This document shows, piece after piece, positions 37,001-44,226 of a stretch of 64,000 nucleotides of DNA. Positions within the stretch are counted from its first letter, which is position 1; each line of letters starts with the position of its first letter. The position numbers and the translations under genes are program-made. This DNA comes from JBEKUY01 sp049514555 (GTDB lineage Bacteria; Acidobacteriota; Terriglobia; Acidiferrales; UBA7541): contig JBEKUY010000011.1 in assembly GCA_049514555.1 (NCBI GenBank), positions 1-64,000 of the forward strand. The letters are read 5' to 3'. The notes beneath the pieces were generated by a model, which was given only the letters and a program-made list of their open reading frames with translations, was not told the DNA's origin and searched no databases.

Positions 37001-37162
37001 TTCCCAAGGCGTGTGCACGATCACCTGCACGTCGGAAATGTCCGGAAGCGCGTCCAGGGGGATGTGTTTCAGCGACCAGATGCCCGCGAGAAACAGCAGC
37101 ATCGTGCCGGTGAAAACAAGAAAGCGGTTATCCGCGCACCAATCAATGATCCGGGCGATCAT
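34019..37162 (-). CDS. cusA: RND heavy-metal efflux pump, CusA type (Cu+/Ag+)
   Basis: A 1047-residue inner-membrane proton antiporter of the HME-RND family. The three methionines that carry Cu+/Ag+ in E. coli CusA are all present in matching segments: LYMPTALPGI, EQWRPGMTYEKL and RLDMELTGIKTPVG, so monovalent copper or silver is the likely substrate rather than Co/Zn/Cd. Transmembrane motifs such as GVLVDAAIVMVEN and GIAVETGVVMVVYLHEA are intact. ATG 37162 shares one base with the CusB stop (TGATG). The remaining pump parts are the two genes just before it. Confidence 0.95.
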   Translation of the reverse strand: MIARIIDWCADNRFLVFTGTMLLFLAGIWSLKHIPLDALPDISDVQVIVHTPWEGEPPSIIEDQVTYPIVTTLLAAPHVKAVRAQTMFGDSYVFVVFEDGTDLYWARSRVLEYIQQMQGRLPKNVFPMIGPDATGAGWVYEYAVLDRTHRRSLADLRSLQDWTLRYQLETVPGVAEVASIGGFVRQYQVNLDPNKLRAYNIPLSMVIDRVRASTNEVGGRVLEMGGAEYMIRGLGYLRSLQDLETVPVVTKNGVPVLVRDLGAVSFGPDIRQGVAEWNGEGEVVGGIVVMRDGMNALNVIDGVKKKLAEIKPALPPGVEIVAGYDRSGLIEASIDTLKRDLVLEAIIVSLVTIAFLFHFRSALIPILTIPIAVVASFIPMYYLHVSSNIMSLGGLALAIGVLVDAAIVMVENGYRHVSESGALTEPERKRMLLNGAKQVGPALFFSLLIIVVSFLPVFLLEAQEGRMFRPLAWTKTLSVAFSSILAITLVPVLMPIFIRGRLRPESTNPFSRMTQAIYLPVLRLCLKYRKTTLLLNLLFLAVTFPLALRIGSQFMPPLYEGSSLYMPTALPGISITQASDLLQQQDRTIRSSPEVESVFGAVGRSDSPTDNAPLDMYDTTIMLKPREQWRPGMTYEKLVHEMDEKLQFPGLTNTWTMPVQNRLDMELTGIKTPVGLKIQGPNLDGIQQAGGQVQQVLSALPELRSIFAERVAEGFYLNVETNRAEAARYGLTVADVQQAVSSGVGGENIAENVEGRERYPINIRYSRDFRDDVEKLRGVVIATPTGAQIPLGEVARIFFSHGPAMIRDEDGQLTGYVYLDLSTKNYGGFVGRADHLLRTKLALPAGYTYKWSGEYEFELRARERLKIILPVVFFVIFLLLYMVFHSVTEAAVLILPTFYAMTGGLILQWLLGYNFSVAVWVGYIALFGIAVETGVVMVVYLHEALDRRIAAGGELKHEDIEAAVIEGAVRRVRPKLMTVSAVLAGLIPILWESGIGSDVMKPIAAPIVGGMITSTIHVLILVPVFFAFMKERALRRGVLRHSQGERS

Positions 37163-38799
37163 CACATTCCGCCTTCCGCATTGATGCGCAGTTGCTTCGT
37201 GGCGATGACCGCGCCGTTCTTCGTCACCGTAACCGTGATCTGCCAAGTGCCCCCCGATGGCAGATTCGCCGTGCCCTCGTAAGCTCCACTTCCCTTCTCT
37301 GTGAGCGATGTTTCCCCGCTCATCGCCGCCATGCCCATCTCCGGCATCCCCGGCATGAAGTTGCGGACGCTCACTTGTGCCCCGGTCACCAGCGCTCCAT
37401 CTGCACCCGTAAGTCGGATGCGGAAGAGATTTGAACCTTTCCGCGGAGTCGAGGGCTCGGTGGAGAACTCGACCAGCGTCTCCGTCTTGGCACCGGGGCC
37501 GTTCATCGCGGCTGCTGCTCCCGCGCCCGGTGGCGGAGGAACGTACGATCCCATCGCCGCCTGTAGCTGGCTTTCCGAATCAATCAGGAAGTTCGCTGAA
37601 GTGACGATGCGCTCGCCCGCTTTCAATCCTTTCAGTACGACGTATTCACCGCCGGCCTGCGGGCCGAGTTCCACCGTACGCGGCTCGAGAGCGCCGCCGC
37701 CACGGTCCACGAAAACAATCGTGTTCGTGCCCGATTGCAGCACCCCGGACGCCGGAACGGCGAGATGGCGTCCGAGTGAAACGTGGATGACCACGTTCAC
37801 AAACATGCCGGGCTTCATTTTCAGCCCGGGATTTGCGAAGACCAGCCGAACGCGCGCGGTGCGCGTGGTCGTATCCATCTGCGGCGAAACAAAGTCCACG
37901 CGCCCGGAAAAAACGCGGCCGGGATAGGCGTCCGTGGTGACGCTGGCGGAATCGCCGATTTTGATTTGGTCGATGTCGCTCTGAAACACGGCGGCGTAAA
38001 CCCACACCGAGGAAAAATCGGCGACGCTGTACAGGCGGGTTTCGGGCTGAACGTACTGGTTCGGCAGCGCGTTTCGCTCCGTGACGTAACCCGAGACGGG
38101 CGAGTTCACTTCAAACTCTTGCTGGACCTGGCCGGTAGTTTCCAGCCTCTGCATCTCGCTCGCGGGGATTTGCCAGTGTTGGAGTCGCCCGGCAGCGTCG
38201 TCGATGAGCGCTGCGGACCCAGCGGCCACGCCGGGGACGGTGCTCTCCCCGAGCACACTCTGATTGCGGCGAGCGATCAGGTATTCCTGCTCCGTGGTCA
38301 CCAGGTCGGGACTGTGGATCGTGAATAGCGGCTGGCCCTTCCGGATGTATTCGTAGGTGGAACCTACGAACGTCTTCTGTATCCATCCCGGGAAACGGAC
38401 CTGAACGTACGAAAGCCGGCGCTCATCGACTTCCACGTCGCCCACTGTGCGGATGTCGTCGCTCAGCGATTTGAGCTGGACTACGCCCGTCGTAACTCCG
38501 ATGCTTTGAAGCCGTTCGGGAGAAAGCTGGATGGGTACGAGCTTGGCTTCGGCGGGCGCACTGGCCATCGCCGCAGGTTGTCCGGCGGTAACCGGTGTGG
38601 CTAGTTCTGCGGCCGCCGCCGGCGCCGCGGCATGCTTGTCTCGCCACCAGGTAATTCCCAACGCCGCAGCGAGAATCAGTGCGGCCGCGAGCGAAATGAA
38701 AAACAATTTGCGATAGCTCTGCATCTTCCGGCTCCGATCTGCGGCGGAGAAGTTCTCATCCGATGAAACGGGAAATGGATCGTGGTCGATTTCGCTCAT
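37162..38799 (-). CDS. cusB: RND periplasmic adaptor, CusB type, with C-terminal FixH/YtkA-like domain
   Basis: A 545-residue membrane-fusion protein linking CusA to the outer-membrane channel. An N-terminal transmembrane anchor (KLFFISLAAALILAAALGITW) is followed by barrel-sandwich and beta-barrel domains (GWIQKTFVGSTYEYIRKGQPLF, FQSDIDQIKIGDSA). After about residue 440 there is an additional Met-rich immunoglobulin-like domain (RNFMPGMPEMGMAAMSG, GAYEGTANLPSGGTWQITV) resembling FixH/YtkA proteins. The MPGMPEMGM stretch may bind copper. It overlaps the TolC-like gene by four bases (ATGA) and cusA by one. Confidence 0.92.
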   Translation of the reverse strand: MSEIDHDPFPVSSDENFSAADRSRKMQSYRKLFFISLAAALILAAALGITWWRDKHAAAPAAAAELATPVTAGQPAAMASAPAEAKLVPIQLSPERLQSIGVTTGVVQLKSLSDDIRTVGDVEVDERRLSYVQVRFPGWIQKTFVGSTYEYIRKGQPLFTIHSPDLVTTEQEYLIARRNQSVLGESTVPGVAAGSAALIDDAAGRLQHWQIPASEMQRLETTGQVQQEFEVNSPVSGYVTERNALPNQYVQPETRLYSVADFSSVWVYAAVFQSDIDQIKIGDSASVTTDAYPGRVFSGRVDFVSPQMDTTTRTARVRLVFANPGLKMKPGMFVNVVIHVSLGRHLAVPASGVLQSGTNTIVFVDRGGGALEPRTVELGPQAGGEYVVLKGLKAGERIVTSANFLIDSESQLQAAMGSYVPPPPGAGAAAAMNGPGAKTETLVEFSTEPSTPRKGSNLFRIRLTGADGALVTGAQVSVRNFMPGMPEMGMAAMSGETSLTEKGSGAYEGTANLPSGGTWQITVTVTKNGAVIATKQLRINAEGGM

Positions 38800-40124
38800 G
38801 GCAGCATCCCTCCGGTGAGGCGCTCGATCTGCGCTACGGCCATTTCGTGGTCGAGCAACGTTTGCTGATATTCAAGGTCGAGATTGATCGTGTCTTGCAG
38901 GGACGAGAGGAGCGACCCAAAATCCGCGCGGCCAACCTGATAGGCCGCGATCCCCGCCTGGAGAGAGAACTGCGCCTGAGGAATCAAACCCTCGCGATAG
39001 AGCTGCGATTGTTCCTCGGAGGTCCGGAGCAGCACGAGCTGTTTTTGCATGCTGGCTTCGATTTCCTGCATTTGAGCGTCCCGCTCCTCCTTCGCGCGAT
39101 CGACGTTGATCTGCGCTTGCGCGAGCGCGGCTTGGCGAGGTTTGCGCCGCGGGAACTTCACATCGAAAGTGAACATGTAGTAGTCGCGGAAATTGCCGGC
39201 CGTGTGCTGGTACATGTAGGAAACGCCGAAATCGGGGCGAAATTCCCGGCGCGCCAGGTCCACCTGCGTCTCGCTTTTCTTGACCATGGCCGCGAGTTCG
39301 CCGAGGTCCGGATTTTGTTGCTCGAGCCGCGCCAGGAGTTCGCCCGGAGTGAGACGGAGCGGAGTCACCGTGAGTGCTTCGGCGACGATGTCGGGAGAAT
39401 CCTGCGGACGCCGAAGAATGCGCTTGAGCTCGGCCTGAGCTTCACCGGCGGAGCGGCGGTTCATGGAGATGTCGTAGAGCAGTTTGGTGCGCTGGAGCTG
39501 CGCTTTCAAAATGTCTTGCTGATTTCCCTGCCCCACGCGGTACCGCGCTTCGGCAACCTGCGTGACCTGCTGCAGGACGCCGTCGTCGCGCTGGATGAGC
39601 GCGAGGGTCTGCTGCAGGTAGGCCAGGCGGTAGTACCCCTCCCTCAGAGCCTCGATCTCGTCGCGGGCGACGGCCTCGGCGCGGTGTGCCCAGGCGTCCG
39701 CCTCGCGGTCGGCCACGCTGGCGCGAAGCCGGCGCTTGCCGGGATACGGCAGTTCCTGCGACACGCCGAAACCGATGTAGGCGAAGTCACTGTTGGCATA
39801 GCCGGCGAAGGGCCGGGGGCTGCCCACACTGAACTGCTGGAGGGTGAACGTCGGGTCGGGCAGCGCCGACGCCTGAGGAGCGGCGTAGCCGGCGGCTCGC
39901 GCGGCATCCTCGGCTGCGCGTATCTTCGGGTCATTCCTCCGCGCCTCGTCGATGAGCGCGGCGAGCGGCGTCGGAGCTGCTGCCGAAGGCTGCGCCGGAG
40001 GCGAGGATTGCGGCGAGGCGCGCAGCAGAGGCGCGGATGCGAGTGTGACGATCAATAGCGCAAGCGTGAGGCGCTGCGCGCGAGCCTGCGGGAAACTGAG
40101 CAATGCAGATGCAAAGACGTTCAT
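38796..40124 (-). CDS. cusC: TolC-family outer-membrane channel of the Cus system
   Basis: A 442-residue outer-membrane factor with signal peptide (RLTLALLIVTLASAPLL). Two repeats of the TolC helical barrel are visible (LIDEARRNDPKIRAAE, GFGVSQELPYPGKRRLR, LLARLEQQNPDLGELAAMV, AYQVGRADFGSLLSSLQDT). No lipobox cysteine is seen, so unlike E. coli CusC it is probably not lipidated. ATG 40124 is chosen by GGAGAAG five bases before it; GTG 40142 is the other option. It completes a CBA-type export channel with the overlapping downstream genes. Confidence 0.92.
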   Translation of the reverse strand: MNVFASALLSFPQARAQRLTLALLIVTLASAPLLRASPQSSPPAQPSAAAPTPLAALIDEARRNDPKIRAAEDAARAAGYAAPQASALPDPTFTLQQFSVGSPRPFAGYANSDFAYIGFGVSQELPYPGKRRLRASVADREADAWAHRAEAVARDEIEALREGYYRLAYLQQTLALIQRDDGVLQQVTQVAEARYRVGQGNQQDILKAQLQRTKLLYDISMNRRSAGEAQAELKRILRRPQDSPDIVAEALTVTPLRLTPGELLARLEQQNPDLGELAAMVKKSETQVDLARREFRPDFGVSYMYQHTAGNFRDYYMFTFDVKFPRRKPRQAALAQAQINVDRAKEERDAQMQEIEASMQKQLVLLRTSEEQSQLYREGLIPQAQFSLQAGIAAYQVGRADFGSLLSSLQDTINLDLEYQQTLLDHEMAVAQIERLTGGMLP

Positions 40125-40200
40125 GTGCGCTTCTCCATTCACATAGAAAATTCGCGCGAGCGCACAAACGCGCCCGCGTCAAAACGGAGAACGCACGTGT

Positions 40201-40572
40201 TTAGATTCTGAGAATGGAATTGGCGCCGGGGCTGCCGTTCGGCGGAGAAATCGAAAACGGGATGAAAAGCGAACCTGCTGACTCAGGCATTGGGAGAACA
40301 AAGGCAGTATGCACAGGCACTGCCTCAAGATGTGCTTTGACGAGTTCGGACCGGGCGGCGGTCGAAACATAGGGCTGGCCATCTTCGTGGCCGGAGACGC
40401 AACAGGACCGCGCGGCTTGCGGCATGCGTTCACTGCAGCGCTGGTTCATAGCGACGCAGCAGGAGTCCGAAGCCATCTCGGAGGCTTGCGGCGGAGTGAG
40501 GCAGGAGAACGCAGGGATCGCCGCCAGTCCAAGGACCAGGACCAAAATCGCGAATCGTCTGCGGCTCATCAT
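40201..40572 (-). CDS. Small secreted Cys-rich protein leading the cus operon
   Basis: A 123-residue exported protein with an N-terminal signal peptide (FAILVLVLGLAAIPAFSC). The mature part has clustered cysteines and methionines (SDSCCVAMNQRCSERMPQA, then SCCVSGHEDG), suited to binding soft metals. It lies 76 bases before cusC on the same strand and its promoter region holds the GTGACC palindromes, so it is probably the first gene of the cus transcript. A periplasmic copper-binding role is an inference. The second ATG (40569) could be the true start. Confidence 0.68.
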   Translation of the reverse strand: MMSRRRFAILVLVLGLAAIPAFSCLTPPQASEMASDSCCVAMNQRCSERMPQAARSCCVSGHEDGQPYVSTAARSELVKAHLEAVPVHTAFVLPMPESAGSLFIPFSISPPNGSPGANSILRI

Positions 40573-40655
40573 CTCCAAACAGTATGTGCCGACTTCATGG
40601 CTCACGGCAAGAGGCTTCCAGGATGGAGGTTGCCTTGCCGGAAAGCGGTGGTCAG

Positions 40656-40683
40656 GGTCACATCGGGATGTGACCGCGGTCAC
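40656..40683. promoter_or_regulatory. Overlapping perfect palindromes upstream of the cus operon
   Basis: On the + strand, GGTCACATC-GG-GATGTGACC (40656-40675) is a perfect inverted repeat, and its right arm is also the left arm of a second perfect palindrome, GTGACCGCGGTCAC (40670-40683). This makes three GTGACC/GGTCAC half-sites in alternating orientation, 85-110 bases upstream of the Cys-rich gene. It looks like a double operator for a dimeric repressor. As it also follows the RhaT-like gene, a terminator role is possible, but no T-run follows. Confidence 0.55.
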
Positions 40684-40697
40684 GAGGGCCCCGGCGC

Positions 40698-41711
40698 TCA
40701 GCGCGAAGCGAGCGAAAGAACGACGACGGCGAAAATAAGAATGACGATGCCACCGATCATGGGCCGGAAAGCGCGGGGTCCCGCGCCCTTCCACTCGCCG
40801 GTGCTGATTCCCCAGATGCTCGCGGTGATGACGATCATGGACATAAAGAGCGGCCAGCCAAACACGGCGCCGAGCGACCCGAGCAGTCCCGAGGCGATGC
40901 CGTACACCAGCGCGCTCCCGAACCAGAGGAACGCCATGACGGCTGCAAGGAAGAGATAAGGCACGCTGACGGATTGGGCGAAGCGGCTCGCAGTGCGATG
41001 CTTCCGGAGCAGATAGACGCAATACAAAATGCTGGGAATGCCGCCGGCGCACATCAATGGCAACCAGACGGCGTTGGGAGCCCACATGGGTCGCGCGCCA
41101 AGTTCCTTGGCGACGGCGATCAGCGGCGCGCCAAAGGTGAGTCCGAAATTGACGAGGGCGGAGCCGACTCCGCTGATCGAGCAAAAGAGCAAGCCCATCA
41201 TCATGGAGGTGCCGCGCGCGGAGACAAATTGCCCGAGTGCGGCTTCGCGGCGGCTGCCCGCAACCGCGCAGAAAGCGACTCCGAGGAGAACGAGGGCAAC
41301 ACCCGCGATCACCGTGAGTCCTTGGCAGGAAAGAATCTGTTCGGGATGGAAGCGCACGAGCGGAACCAGGCTTCCGACGGCGGCGGATATGCCCAAAATC
41401 ACGGAGAAACCCAGACCCATCCCCACCGCGTCGATGGCCAGACCGAAGAACACCTGAGAAATGCCCCAGCCGGCACCGCACAGGATGACCGTCAGAATCA
41501 CTCCGGAGGGAGCGCGCTCGTAAACCTGGGAGGGCGAAACCAGCGTAGCGAGCGGAATGAGTACCGGGAAAATGATCAGCGCGAAGATCGTCCAGAATAG
41601 CCAGGTGTTCTCCCAAGCCCAGCGGCGCATGAACTTCATCGGCAGGATGAAGCTGCCGTTCATGACTCCGGCAAGGATCAGGAAGAAGATGCCTGCGAAT
41701 GCGTTGGGCAT
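40698..41711 (-). CDS. RhaT-like sugar/proton symporter
   Basis: A 337-residue protein with about ten transmembrane helices related to the L-rhamnose-proton symporter RhaT. Family landmarks include GVMNGSFILPMKFMRRWAWE, GAGWGISQVFFGLAID and GISTGEWKG. ATG 41711 starts exactly at the family N-terminus. A TATACT hexamer about 13 bases upstream and no ribosome site suggest a very short leader. No rhamnose catabolic gene is nearby, so the sugar is uncertain; a ROK sugar kinase lies 5 kb away. Confidence 0.85.
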   Translation of the reverse strand: MPNAFAGIFFLILAGVMNGSFILPMKFMRRWAWENTWLFWTIFALIIFPVLIPLATLVSPSQVYERAPSGVILTVILCGAGWGISQVFFGLAIDAVGMGLGFSVILGISAAVGSLVPLVRFHPEQILSCQGLTVIAGVALVLLGVAFCAVAGSRREAALGQFVSARGTSMMMGLLFCSISGVGSALVNFGLTFGAPLIAVAKELGARPMWAPNAVWLPLMCAGGIPSILYCVYLLRKHRTASRFAQSVSVPYLFLAAVMAFLWFGSALVYGIASGLLGSLGAVFGWPLFMSMIVITASIWGISTGEWKGAGPRAFRPMIGGIVILIFAVVVLSLASR

Positions 41712-41794
41712 GGGTTTGCGTCTGGGAGAGTATAGCGGCAAAGCGGAAGCCGTTGGCATGTTGAACGTTGGAAGGTTCGCAGGTTGGAAGAACG

Positions 41795-41824
41795 GGCCCG
41801 CCTTCGCCAAGGCTTCGGCGGGCC
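41795..41824. repeat. GC-rich hairpin element
   Basis: GGCCCGCC (41795-41802) pairs perfectly with GGCGGGCC (41817-41824) around a 14-base loop that itself reads TTCGCCAAGGCTTC. Elements with this CGCCTTCGCCAAGGC-type core are widely dispersed in bacterial intergenic regions. Function is unknown. Confidence 0.6.
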
Positions 41825-41910
41825 GGGCTGTGGAAAAGAGGGCCCCTCACCTCGCATGCGGTCGCTGCGCGGCCGCTCCGGGGCAGGGGGACACCGGCCT
41901 TTTTCTGTAA

Positions 41911-42020
41911 GTGTTGATTCCAAAGGGTTTTAAGATCAATGAATTTGTATGTGTTGATTCTGGAGGGGTTAGAGGCGCATTTTTCGTATGTGTTGATTCC
42001 AGGGGAGTTAGCGGAGCTGC
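41911..42020. repeat. Three-copy degenerate 39-40 bp tandem repeat
   Basis: The 10-mer GTGTTGATTC recurs at 41911, 41951 and 41990, spaced 40 and 39 bases. Each copy continues with a purine-rich GGGG(A)GTTA-like block, then an AT-rich tail ending TTGTAT or TTCGTAT in the first two. The third copy decays after about 30 bases. Spacers are not unique sequences, so it is not a CRISPR array. Confidence 0.7.
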
Positions 42021-42226
42021 CCTTCGACTCGCGGAACTCGCTCCCTTCCTGAAAAGCACTCTGGGCAGGCGGGATGCGCATCCTGGTCGGATGCGCAAGG
42101 CGTGATAAAAGCCAACTTTTCACGGGTCATTGTAGCATGTCTGTTACCAGTATGCAATAGCAATGTTGAGTTATCCACAGCTTCTTGGAATGAGCGGGGG
42201 AATGGACTAAAATTGGCGGAGCTTCC

Positions 42227-42787
42227 ATGGCACTTCAATCCCACGCGACGCTTGCCGAGATTCGCGACACCCTGCTCGAAACCTACGCGAGCAACGACGC
42301 AATGAACCAGCTCATCCTCTCACATCTCGACCCTCGTGCGTGGCGCGCCCAGCCGCCGGGTCAAAAAGGCAGTGGCCGGACAATCGCGGCCATCTTCGCG
42401 CATCTGCACAACAACCGTCTTACGTGGCTGAAGAATTCCGCGCCGCATCTGAAGTGTCCGCCGCCACTCGATCCCCACCGCTGCACCATGAAGCAGGCTG
42501 CGGCGGCGCACAGGAGAAGCGCCGCGCAGTGCCTGCGCATGTTGTCGGATGCTCTCTCGGCCGCTCCGAATCGCCGCGTTTCAAAGTTCTCTCGCGGCAG
42601 TTGGACGCCAACGTGGCCCGCCGGAGGGACCATGTTCGCTTACATGTTCTCGCACGAGGCGCATCATCGCGGTCAGATTTTGATGCTGGCCCACCAGCTC
42701 AGCTACCGCGTCCTCGACAAGACTCCCGGCATCTGGCAATGGGAGAAGCTCTGGAAACAGGCCGGCCTTACCACGCGCCCGCGGTGA
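42227..42787 (+). CDS. DinB-family four-helix protein
   Basis: A 186-residue DinB/YfiT-like protein. Metal-binding histidines are seen in AHLHNNRLTW and the C-terminal HEAHHRGQILMLAHQL, which is typical of the family. These proteins are putative metal-dependent thiol S-transferases (bacillithiol or mycothiol type) in other phyla; the cofactor here is unknown. ATG 42227 follows a GGAG site by about six bases. It stands alone between repeat regions. Confidence 0.85.
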   Translation: MALQSHATLAEIRDTLLETYASNDAMNQLILSHLDPRAWRAQPPGQKGSGRTIAAIFAHLHNNRLTWLKNSAPHLKCPPPLDPHRCTMKQAAAAHRRSAAQCLRMLSDALSAAPNRRVSKFSRGSWTPTWPAGGTMFAYMFSHEAHHRGQILMLAHQLSYRVLDKTPGIWQWEKLWKQAGLTTRPR

Positions 42788-42818
42788 GTGGAACCCGCCC
42801 TCCTGGCTCTTCGTAGCA

Positions 42819-42833
42819 CCGGCATCTCGCCGG
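42819..42833 (-). repeat. Dispersed palindrome with GCTAC flank (copy 1)
   Basis: CCGGC-N5-GCCGG; read on the minus strand it is followed two bases later by GCTACGA. It belongs to the same pattern as the copies near 45.2, 45.3, 46.2 and 61.0 kb: an inverted repeat immediately or almost immediately followed by (G)CTAC. Confidence 0.5.
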
Positions 42834-42897
42834 CGTTGTTTCTTCTTGAGTCAACCGCGCACTCGGGTGCTGCGCTTCTCGAAAAACAAAATCCAAG

Positions 42898-43353
42898 CTA
42901 AGTGTTCTCTTTGCCGAGGATTCCGCGCTTTCTCAGATTGATGCCGTACTCAAGATAAGCTTTCAAACAGCAGAGGAAATGCATCCAGCCCTGAGTTTGC
43001 TCGATACATCTGGCGATGCCTTTTTCGTCCGGCGGCCATTCCGACTCCGATATTTTGACCAGGGTCGCGTGATCATCCAGCGGCAGCAACTCCATGGTGA
43101 CGAGGGCTTCGGTTCCGCTCGCCGACCAGGAAAACGACACAAACCTGTCCGGCTCGATGCGCTCCACTCTGGCGTCAAGGCCTCCGCCTTTATCAAATTT
43201 CCAATGAACGGTCTTCCCGCTTTGCATGCGGCCCGTGCCCGACGAAATGAAATAGTGCGACATTTCTTCCGGGTCGACGATGGCCTCAAATACCTGGTGG
43301 ACAGGTTTGGCAATTTCCAGTTGAGTCTTAACCTGAAGAGCTTTCTTCTTCAT
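42898..43353 (-). CDS. AHSA1/SRPBCC-domain protein
   Basis: A 151-residue START-like fold protein of the AHSA1 (activator of Hsp90 ATPase 1-like) group. Landmarks are IAKPVHQVFEAIVDPEEMSHYF near the N-terminus, GKTVHWKFD, VSFSWSASG and the closing helix QGWMHFLCCLKAYLEYG. These proteins bind hydrophobic ligands; biochemical roles are mostly unknown. A regulator of ArsR type often accompanies them but none is adjacent here. Confidence 0.86.
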   Translation of the reverse strand: MKKKALQVKTQLEIAKPVHQVFEAIVDPEEMSHYFISSGTGRMQSGKTVHWKFDKGGGLDARVERIEPDRFVSFSWSASGTEALVTMELLPLDDHATLVKISESEWPPDEKGIARCIEQTQGWMHFLCCLKAYLEYGINLRKRGILGKENT

Positions 43354-43476
43354 CGTTCGTTCCGGCAGGATTCTACACTCCGCCAGGTCAGAATCGTGAG
43401 TGAATGGTTTGAATCTCCGTGTTCGGGTTTGACCGGTGGTTGCGTGATAGAATCCCGCGCAGTGGAGGAATTAGTC

Positions 43477-43629
43477 GTGGCCCGAGAAAAGACACCAACC
43501 AAGCAACCGTCGCCGAAGAAACCAGCGCCTCCGACCCCGCTGCCGTTCAAGAAGACTGGAAAAAGAGTTACGGACGCAGAAAAGCGCAAAAAAGGAGGAG
43601 ATTGGTCAGGACCGAAATACCAAGAATAG
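43477..43629 (+). CDS. Small basic Pro/Lys-rich peptide
   Basis: A 50-residue frame from GTG 43477 with GGAGG eight bases upstream. The product is rich in Lys, Pro and Thr (KQPSPKKPAPPTPLPFKKTG, then DAEKRKKGGDWSG) and looks disordered and nucleic-acid-binding. It ends nine bases before the membrane-protein gene, so the two are probably co-transcribed. No family was recognised. The same frame is open far upstream, antisense to the AHSA1 gene, which I treat as a shadow. Confidence 0.45.
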   Translation: MAREKTPTKQPSPKKPAPPTPLPFKKTGKRVTDAEKRKKGGDWSGPKYQE

Positions 43630-43638
43630 GAGCATTAC

Positions 43639-44055
43639 ATGATCCCCAAGGCTGAGGTCCTGAAGGAGCTGGACGTCGTAACAGACAGGATAAGTACACA
43701 GGTCCGAACAACTGCTATTGCCGTTCTCGCGCTAACATGGGGTCTGCTCGTGGGCGACTCCCCAACTGCCAAAGGCATCGCAGTCCAACTGAAGCCAGAA
43801 CTTGTCGTACTAGGTGCAGCATCCGTCTGTGTGTTGTTCTTAGACTTCCTTCAGTATTTTGCAGGCTACTTCAGCACGAAGAAACTGCTTGAAGAAATGG
43901 AAAACACGAATGCGGGCGAAGGAGAATATAACTACGCTAGTCTCTATTATCGTCTACGAATATTCTTCTTTTGGGCAAAGCAGGTGTTTCTGATCTTCAC
44001 GGTGGTCATTCTTCTGTTGGTTCTTGGTCATTGGGTCCTATCCTTCCATCAATGA
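43639..44055 (+). CDS. Three-helix membrane protein, unknown function
   Basis: A 138-residue protein with three predicted transmembrane helices (TTAIAVLALTWGLLVG; LVVLGAASVCVLFLDFLQYFAG; AKQVFLIFTVVILLLVLGHW). A charged loop between helices two and three (STKKLLEEMENTNAGEGEYN) faces one side. It begins nine bases after the small basic peptide. Base composition is lower in GC than the conserved genes around, suggesting transfer. I recognise no family; small membrane proteins with this layout occur as putative effectors in some defence loci, which is only a resemblance in shape. Confidence 0.65.
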   Translation: MIPKAEVLKELDVVTDRISTQVRTTAIAVLALTWGLLVGDSPTAKGIAVQLKPELVVLGAASVCVLFLDFLQYFAGYFSTKKLLEEMENTNAGEGEYNYASLYYRLRIFFFWAKQVFLIFTVVILLLVLGHWVLSFHQ

Positions 44056-44226
44056 TCGTGAGGTCAGCGCCAAATGGCGGGGCGGTCTAGGCCACTCCGC
44101 CACCCAGATTCGTCCCAGTGGCTGACGCCTGCGTTACCAGCCTGCGGTACCACACAAGAAGTTGATTGACGCCTAGGCGGTACCGGATTAACTTTCGGAT
44201 TATCTATCACAGTTCTTTGAGGTTAT

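Larger units (their letters stand above)
41712..42226. other. Repeat-rich intergenic region between the RhaT-like gene and dinB-like gene
   Basis: These 515 bases contain several non-coding signals and no credible gene: a tandem GTTGGAAG (41768 and 41783), a GC hairpin at 41795-41824, three copies of a 39-40 bp degenerate repeat (41911-42020) and one DnaA-box consensus (TTATCCACA, 42171-42179). The long leftward frame crossing the area is a by-product of the repeats. Confidence 0.6.

Noticed and set aside
41911..42020. CRISPR array
   Set aside because: Only three degenerate units, similar rather than unique spacer segments, and no cas genes in the window.
40201..42123. A 640-residue leftward frame spanning the Cys-rich protein, the RhaT-like gene and the repeats
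   Set aside because: It crosses an intact RhaT-like gene in another frame and contains the translated tandem repeat; only its last 123 residues have a signal peptide and ribosome site.
42171..42179. Perfect DnaA-box TTATCCACA as a sign of a replication origin
   Set aside because: Only one clear copy was seen, with no dnaA, dnaN or gyr genes, no AT-rich unwinding region and no cluster of boxes nearby.
44085..44140. tRNA-like segment (TCCGCCACCC and nearby inverted repeats)
   Set aside because: It resembles the D-arm region of a leucine tRNA on the minus strand, but no anticodon arm, T-arm consensus or acceptor stem could be built.
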